Assembly (NCBI GenBank): GCA_002361595.1
Contig: DETJ01000018.1
Coordinates: forward strand, 1-13,718
Length of the DNA: 13,718 nt
Origin: Patescibacteria group bacterium UBA3291
GTDB lineage: Bacteria > Patescibacteriota > Gracilibacteria > Absconditabacterales > Absconditicoccaceae
Direction: 5' to 3'
In this document: piece by piece, positions 9,905 through 13,718 of the stretch
Position numbering within the stretch: the first letter of the stretch is position 1
Layout: each line of letters begins with the position of its first letter
Position numbers and translations under genes: made by a program
Notes under the pieces: generated by a model
The model's database searches: none
Seen by the model: only the letters and a program-made list of their open reading frames with translations
Told to the model about the DNA's origin: nothing

Positions 9905-9932
9905 TTGACTTTTTGTATATTTTTGATATAAT
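9905..9932 (+). promoter_or_regulatory. Promoter of the 9971-10675 gene, possibly also sufC-alr
   Basis: TTGACT (9905-9910) and TATAAT (9927-9932), 16 bp apart, about 32 nt before the ATG when counted from the expected start point. It is divergent from, and only 29 bp from, the minus-strand promoter, so one regulator could act on both. Confidence 0.75.
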
Positions 9933-9970
9933 CAGATATATATAATTTTAATATCGTACCCAAACATAAC

Positions 9971-10675
9971 ATGGCAAAAAAATCACCAGAAAAACCACAA
10001 ATTCAAGCTTATGAATTTTCTCAGCTTTATCATGAAAAAAAATCCAGAATTCAAGAAATGTGATATAGTGATTTTATAGAATTTTTGAATTGGGTAGAAA
10101 ATGTGAATAAATGAAAGAAAAAGGAAGAATGAAAAAGAATTGTAGATATGCTGTTTAATAAATATTCAGATTTGGTTATAGTTTCACTATTTGAAAGGTT
10201 TAGATCTTTCAAGAGAAATAAACCTGAATGATATGATTTTAGAAAAATATTGGATGAAGTAAAAGAGCCACTTCGCACTGAAATCTATGGAGATAACGTA
10301 GTAAAAAATTTCTTTGGTCGATATGGAAATTATCTGAAGTATATAAAGAGAATGAATGATGAAAGAAAAAGAGCTAAAGAACTAGAAGAAGCTTTAAAAC
10401 AAGAGAAAAAAACTGCAGATGAAAGGGAAGTAATAGAATCAATGGAAAAAGAAACATTGCAGGAATGAGCAAAAAATCGTTACACATGAGATGATGAAAA
10501 TATTATGAATGAGGACTGAGATGTGATTCCAAATCCAAAATATGAACATGTTCCAGTTGAATCTCATGATGAGGAAGCAGCTAACGATGAACGAGAAGAT
10601 TATAAGAAATTGGAAAATCAAAATAAAAAAGCTGAACCAAAACAGCTAGAAATCCCATTCGATTTTGAAGATTAA
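9971..10675 (+). CDS. Highly charged cytosolic protein of unknown function
   Basis: 234 residues, ending in TAA, UGA as Gly. No family recognised and no membrane segment. The N-terminal part (about 10-130) is mixed helical: FSQLYHEKKSRIQEMGYSDF, then IVDMLFNKYSDLVIVSLFERF, then VVKNFFGRYGNYLKYIKR. It leads into a coiled-coil-like stretch (about 135-165, RKRAKELEEALKQEKK) and then an acidic, probably disordered tail that ends KQLEIPFDFED. The end recalls sliding-clamp-binding peptides (QLxLxF type), which is speculative. It has a clear promoter, lies divergently from the SufB/D-like operon, and is followed by a moderate terminator and then sufC, so it may share a transcript with sufC and alr. 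Confidence 0.8.
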
Positions 10676-10701
10676 GATATTTTCTATTTCATTTTACGAT
10701 G

Positions 10702-10730
10702 AAATTCCTATCTTATGGTAGGAATTTTTA
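10702..10730 (+). terminator. Hairpin terminator or attenuator before sufC
   Basis: A 9-bp inverted repeat (AAATTCCTA at 10702-10710, TAGGAATTT at 10719-10727) with a short T-run, 26 nt after the stop of the charged protein. I see no promoter between it and sufC, so part of the transcripts may read through. Confidence 0.65.
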
Positions 10731-10745
10731 TTTCGAATCGAATTT

Positions 10746-11462
10746 ATGCTTTCAATCAAGAATTTATCGGTATCTGTATGAGAAAAAGAAATATTAAATC
10801 AGATTTCTTGTGATTTTGAATTGGGTAAAAATTATTGCATACTGTGAAAAAACGGTAGCTGAAAATCATCATTGGCTATGACTCTAATGGGAAATCCAAA
10901 ATATAAAATCACGAATGGAGAAATTACTTTGGATTGAGAAAATCTATCAGATTTATCTCCAGATAAAAGAGCTAAACTTTGAATTTTTTTGGCGTTTCAG
11001 AATATTCCAGAGATTTCATGAGTGAAATTATTTGAATTTTTGAAATGAGTTTACGATAATGCAATCAAAACAACGACATTTATGGAATTTAAGAAACTGA
11101 TTGAGTCAATCCTGGATGAACTTCAGCTTTCTAAAGATTTTCTTTGGCGTGATTTGAATGTGGGATTTAGCTGATGAGAGCGTAGAAAACTAGAAATTCT
11201 TCAGATGAAACTACTTAATCCGAAATACATAATCTTGGATGAAATAGATTCATGACTAGATGTGGATGCTTTCAAAGTGGTGGCAGAAATGCTCAAATCT
11301 ATTTCCACTGACCAAAATTCATTCATAATTATTACGCACATATTCACAATATTGGATTATCTACCTGTAGATGAAACAATAGTTCTAAACCACTGAAAAG
11401 TAGAAGAAAAATGATGATGAGAAATTGCTCAAAGGATAAAAGAAAACTGATTCAAAAAATAA
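10746..11462 (+). CDS. sufC: Fe-S cluster assembly ATPase SufC
   Basis: 238 residues, close to the usual SufC length of about 250, ending in TAA. Walker A is GKNGSGKS (34-41), the Q-loop FLAFQ (81-85) is followed by the SufC-typical NIPEISGV, the signature is FSGGE (141-145), Walker B YIILDE (161-166), D-loop SGLD (169-172) and H-loop ITH (196-198). FSGGERRKLEILQM and DEIDSGLDVDAFK are SufC-specific in style. SufC drives conformational change of the SufB-SufD scaffold during Fe-S cluster assembly in the cytosol. By my count 15 of its 20 glycines are UGA, including the first and last Gly of Walker A and both of the signature. It starts with ATG with no Shine-Dalgarno and lies 26 nt before alr; sufS, sufU and a full-length sufB are not in the window. 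Confidence 0.95.
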
Positions 11463-11488
11463 TTTTATATCATAAATTATAAACAAAA

Positions 11489-12625
11489 ATGTTCTCTTTC
11501 ATAAAAGATCGATTCAAACCAAATATCGAACCTATGAATCGTATTTATATTAGTCAAACAGCATTGCTAAATAATTATAATTATTTACAGTCACTCAAAC
11601 CACATGCAGATTTGTTTCCTGTAATCAAATCTAATGCGTATGGACATGGAATAGACAATATTCTAAAAATTTATAAATGATTACCAATCAAATATATCGT
11701 AGTAGATTCTTTCCCTGAATATAATATAGTTCGTCGTCATAGTAAATTTAATATTCTGATTATGTGAGAAACTTTACCTGTGAATTATAAGGAATTTAAT
11801 TTTAAGAGAACTACATTTTGTGTTTATAATCTCGAAACTTTACAAGCATTAGCAAAGCTAAATAAAAAGCTGAAAATCCATCTATTCCTAAATACATGAA
11901 TGAATCGTGAATGAATAGATGCAGATTTATTGCCAAATGCTTTGGAATTTTTAAAAACTTGTCCAAAAATAACTATCGAATGAGTAATGTCACATCTATT
12001 TTCAGCCAATCCATTGGATATAGAGAAACAAATCGATGCATTCAAAATGATGTATGCTCAGATATTAGATTACTGACATGTACCAACTTATCGTCATATC
12101 TGAGCTAGTACATGAGTACTAAAAATCCAGGATGACTTTTTCAATGCATATCGTCCATGATTGGCTCTATATGGATATAATCCACTAGCAGAGGAAGATC
12201 CAGATTATGAATTATGACAAAAATTACAGCCAGCTTTATCTATGTCTTCAATTATTACAGCTATCAATTCTGTACCATATAATGAATGAGTTTCTTATGA
12301 CCCACAATGGAAACAATTAGACAAATCTGACAAAATCACGGTTACAGTTCCATTTGGATATGCGGAATGAATGCCACGCTCAGTTCGTGAAAAGATAGAA
12401 ATTGAGCATAAAAGTGAGAATTTAAAACAAATTGGAAATGTATGCATGAATCTATCATGCTATTTGTGAAATGATAAAATTTTAATCTGAGATGAAGTAT
12501 TCCTTTTGGAGGAAAATCAAAAAGCTTCAGCTTCAGTTTCATGATGGGCAAAAGCTGCAGGAACTATTCCTTATGAGATATTAGTTCATTTGGATAGAGG
12601 AATTAGAAGAGAAATCGTAGAATAA
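11489..12625 (+). CDS. alr: Alanine racemase
   Basis: 378 residues, typical length for Alr, ending in TAA. The N-terminal PLP barrel carries FPVIKSNAYGHG with the Schiff-base lysine K47. GMNREGID and RPGLALYGYNPL follow. The C-terminal domain has FGYAEGMPR with the second catalytic base, probably Y291, and GNVCMNLS, where most family members have CMDQ, so the conserved Asp is Asn here. The enzyme converts L-alanine to D-alanine for peptidoglycan, using PLP in the cytosol. It follows sufC by 26 nt and is probably co-transcribed; PLP enzyme and Fe-S genes have no direct link, so this may be simple packing. A strong terminator follows. UGA codes several conserved glycines (for example in AEGMPR). 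Confidence 0.95.
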
Positions 12626-12644
12626 CTTATTCAATGAAAAAATG

Positions 12645-12670
12645 AAATGTGCCTTTATGGCACATTTTTT
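12645..12670 (+). terminator. Terminator after alr
   Basis: A 9-bp perfect hairpin (AAATGTGCC at 12645-12653, GGCACATTT at 12659-12667), 5-nt loop, then a T-run. Confidence 0.9.
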
Positions 12671-12679
12671 AAAATATAC

Positions 12680-12707
12680 TTGACTTTGTATCATAAATCT
12701 GTATATA
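12680..12707 (+). promoter_or_regulatory. Promoter of the structured RNA
   Basis: TTGACT (12680-12685) and TATATA (12702-12707) are 16 bp apart, only 10 bp after the alr terminator and directly before the GC-richer stretch. The predicted start is near 12714. Confidence 0.65.
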
Positions 12708-12713
12708 AGTACA

Positions 12714-13077
12714 CGTTCAGTCAACGGATTGTGAAGTCTGTACCCGTGATTGGATGTTAAGCCAGAAAAAGAGGATAGTACGCCCCCTTATAGATACACG
12801 GTGTATGAAGGGTCCCAGAATGGTAAGGAACATGAATCCTATCCTTAACGAGTCTCAAGAGGAAGGAAGCGAATAATGCCCGAAGCATGTTAGCCTGGCA
12901 TCGTGTGATGGTACGGGTTGTATCAGCTAGAGACAAGTGTTCTAAAGGGAATGACGTATCCGGATTGCCGCCTTAGGACAGATGGCCGCGATTGCGCTGA
13001 GAAAAATGCGTATCTTCCCTTGCTATCTTCACAGATTTCATCCCGAGAGTAGGTATTTTCCCTACTCTCCTTTTTTT
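12714..13077 (+). ncRNA. Unassigned structured non-coding RNA, about 360 nt
   Basis: A GC-richer stretch with no open reading frame, flanked by a promoter and a strong terminator. Long-range complementarity by eye: a closing helix 12731-12740 with 13032-13041 (10 pairs, two G-U); 12771-12778 with 13023-13030 (8 pairs, one G-U); 12945-12951 with 13015-13021 (7 pairs); and 12954-12959 with 13006-13011 (6 pairs). Local hairpins lie at 12714-12726, 12785-12812, 12824-12847 and 12876-12888. A possible pseudoknot joins 12742-12748 with 12912-12918 (ACCCGTG with TACGGGT). Size and the motif GAGGATAGT (12771-12779) recall RNase P RNA (GAGGAAAGU), but the ACAGAA partner region is not in place. There is no tRNA-like T-loop (tmRNA) and no rod shape (SRP RNA). 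The class is open. Confidence 0.75.
13045..13077 (+). terminator. Terminator of the structured RNA
   Basis: A 9-bp perfect stem (GAGAGTAGG at 13045-13053, CCTACTCTC at 13061-13069) followed by C and seven T. Confidence 0.92.
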
Positions 13078-13086
13078 AATTATTTA

Positions 13087-13218
13087 TGTGTCATCCTGAA
13101 CGTAGTGAAGGATCTTAGGTGAATACTATCACACATAAGATTCTTCGTCGTCATTTTATTCCTCCTCAGAATGACAGTAGTGTGTCATTCTGAAAGCGAA
13201 GCTTGAAGAATCTTAGGT
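13087..13218. repeat. Three related copies of a TCAT(C/T)CTGA-type intergenic repeat
   Basis: Copy A (13087-13119) reads TGTGTCATCCTGAACG through GAAGGATCTTAGG. Copy C (13181-13217) reads TGTGTCATTCTGAAAGCG through GAAGAATCTTAGG in the same direction. Copy B (13136-13176) is the inverse (AAGATTCTTCG through CTCAGAATGACA). A and C are direct repeats, and B can form a hairpin with either. From memory, such repeats with TCATTCTGA at one end and GAAGAATCT at the other are scattered in many bacterial genomes, including Patescibacteria. Confidence 0.8.
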
Positions 13219-13231
13219 ACGAGTCATAATC

Positions 13232-13293
13232 AACCTCTCCCTGTCCCTCTCCTATTAGGAGAGAGAAATCACGAAGTGATGGGTGAGGTTTTT
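13232..13293. repeat. Palindromic element with an outer stem and two inner hairpins
   Basis: Outer stem AACCTC (13232-13237) with GAGGTT (13285-13290). Inner hairpins are CTCTCCT-ATT-AGGAGAG (13247-13263) and ATCAC-GAA-GTGAT (13268-13280). The whole folds as a three-way junction and ends in a T-run, so it may also end transcripts. The CCTCTCCCTGTCCCTCTCC type of sequence is, from memory, a known interspersed repeat in several phyla. Confidence 0.75.
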
Positions 13294-13326
13294 ATAAAAA
13301 GCCGCCCTTTTCAGAGCGACTTTTTA
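13291..13326 (-). terminator. Terminator of the SLH-like gene
   Basis: Stem 13298-13305 with 13316-13323. In minus-strand RNA all eight pairs form, one as U-G, followed by a U-run. On the plus strand there is a C-A mismatch. It lies about 40 nt after the minus-strand stop at 13362. Confidence 0.75.
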
Positions 13327-13361
13327 CTACTCACAAGAAATGTGATTAAGATTGGGAGTTT

Positions 13362-13718
13362 CTATTGTGCACTCCTCATGAGCATGATCATTACGTAACC
13401 ACGTAATTCTTGTAAATTAGGGTTATTATTAGTAATGATCTTCTCTTCCATTAGCTTAGCAAGATGAGTTGAATACCATTCATTTCATTCACCATCTTCT
13501 AAACCAAATAACATTCTAGATAATGCAGTTCCAAATTCTGCTCTAGTTACCAAATCAAATGGTCTATATTTATTAATTCCGATTCACATAATTCATAATT
13601 GATATGCTAATGTAATTCAGTTATTATAATCTGCATCCAATTTAGCATCTACATCTGAGAATGTAGGAACTACTTTTGTAGTATCAGGTTCTTTACCTAA
13701 TACATTAATAGCATATTG
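13362..13718 (-). CDS. SLH-like surface protein, C-terminal end (5' partial)
   Basis: 118 residues visible, ending in TAG; the N-terminal part lies beyond the window edge. It shows an S-layer-homology-type pattern: VPTFSDVDAKL, then NNGITLAYQLGIMGIG, then YRPFDLVTRAEFGTALSRML, where RPFDLVTRAEF matches the SLH core FxPxxxVTRAEF. A degenerate second unit follows (NEWYSTHLAKLMEEKIIT to LRGYVMIMLMRSAQ). SLH modules attach proteins to the cell wall or to each other in the envelope. UGA encodes Gly several times, e.g. in NNGIT. Such SLH-like proteins are often large and numerous in Patescibacteria (family knowledge). The product is probably secreted, but no signal peptide is in view. Confidence 0.85.

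Noticed and set aside
12852..12872. SRP RNA tip: GGAAGGAAGC at 12861-12870
   Set aside because: The ten bases match the SRP RNA apical region, but the bases on either side cannot form the closing stem and the overall fold is not a rod.
12771..13041. Firm assignment as RNase P RNA
   Set aside because: GAGGATAGT is close to the conserved GAGGAAAGU, but the ACAGAA-like sequence lies after, not before, the matching strand, and the bulged P4 pairing cannot be built. Kept as a possibility only.
1..13718. CRISPR array, tRNA or rRNA genes, insertion sequences
   Set aside because: I saw no regularly spaced repeats, cloverleaf sequences, rRNA segments or transposase motifs.

Overview
The window is AT-rich bacterial DNA from an organism that reads UGA as glycine (genetic code 25). 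Read with the standard code, nearly every gene breaks into short fragments. With UGA as Gly, fourteen compact coding regions appear, all ending in TAA or TAG, and UGA falls on invariant glycines such as those of the SufC Walker A (GKNGSGKS) and signature (FSGGE) motifs. This recoding is known from the candidate phyla Absconditabacteria (SR1) and Gracilibacteria, so the source is most likely one of these small, probably host-dependent Patescibacteria (CPR). Which of the two cannot be told from this window.

Layout. 2-844 (+) is the 3' part of a membrane protein with an SLH-like tail. 904-4505 (-) holds a Na/Pi-cotransporter-like protein followed by an ABC-F ATPase. 4687-5673 (+) is the membrane protease HtpX. 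5680-6927 (-) is a sortase followed by a small membrane protein. 7205-9812 (-) is a tight five-gene cluster: a short membrane-anchored acidic protein, a short SufB/SufD-like scaffold, a 138-residue unknown, a HIT-family protein and a 250-residue membrane protein. A divergent promoter pair (9848-9932) also serves 9971-10675 (+), a charged unknown protein, which is followed by sufC and alanine racemase. 12680-13077 is a GC-richer gene-free stretch with its own promoter, long-range complementary helices and a strong terminator; I read it as a structured non-coding RNA of about 360 nt that I could not assign to a known class. 13087-13293 holds two kinds of inverted or interspersed repeat. 13362-13718 (-) is the C-terminal end of an SLH-like surface protein.

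Common themes. There is a cell-surface set (SLH-like proteins at both ends, sortase, HtpX, alanine racemase). There is also a much reduced SUF iron-sulfur machinery: SufC plus one 206-residue SufB/D-type protein, on opposite strands around one divergent promoter region. Start codons lack visible Shine-Dalgarno sequences and follow A/T-rich leaders. The strongest candidates for something undescribed are the non-coding RNA, the miniature SUF pair and its linked small genes.
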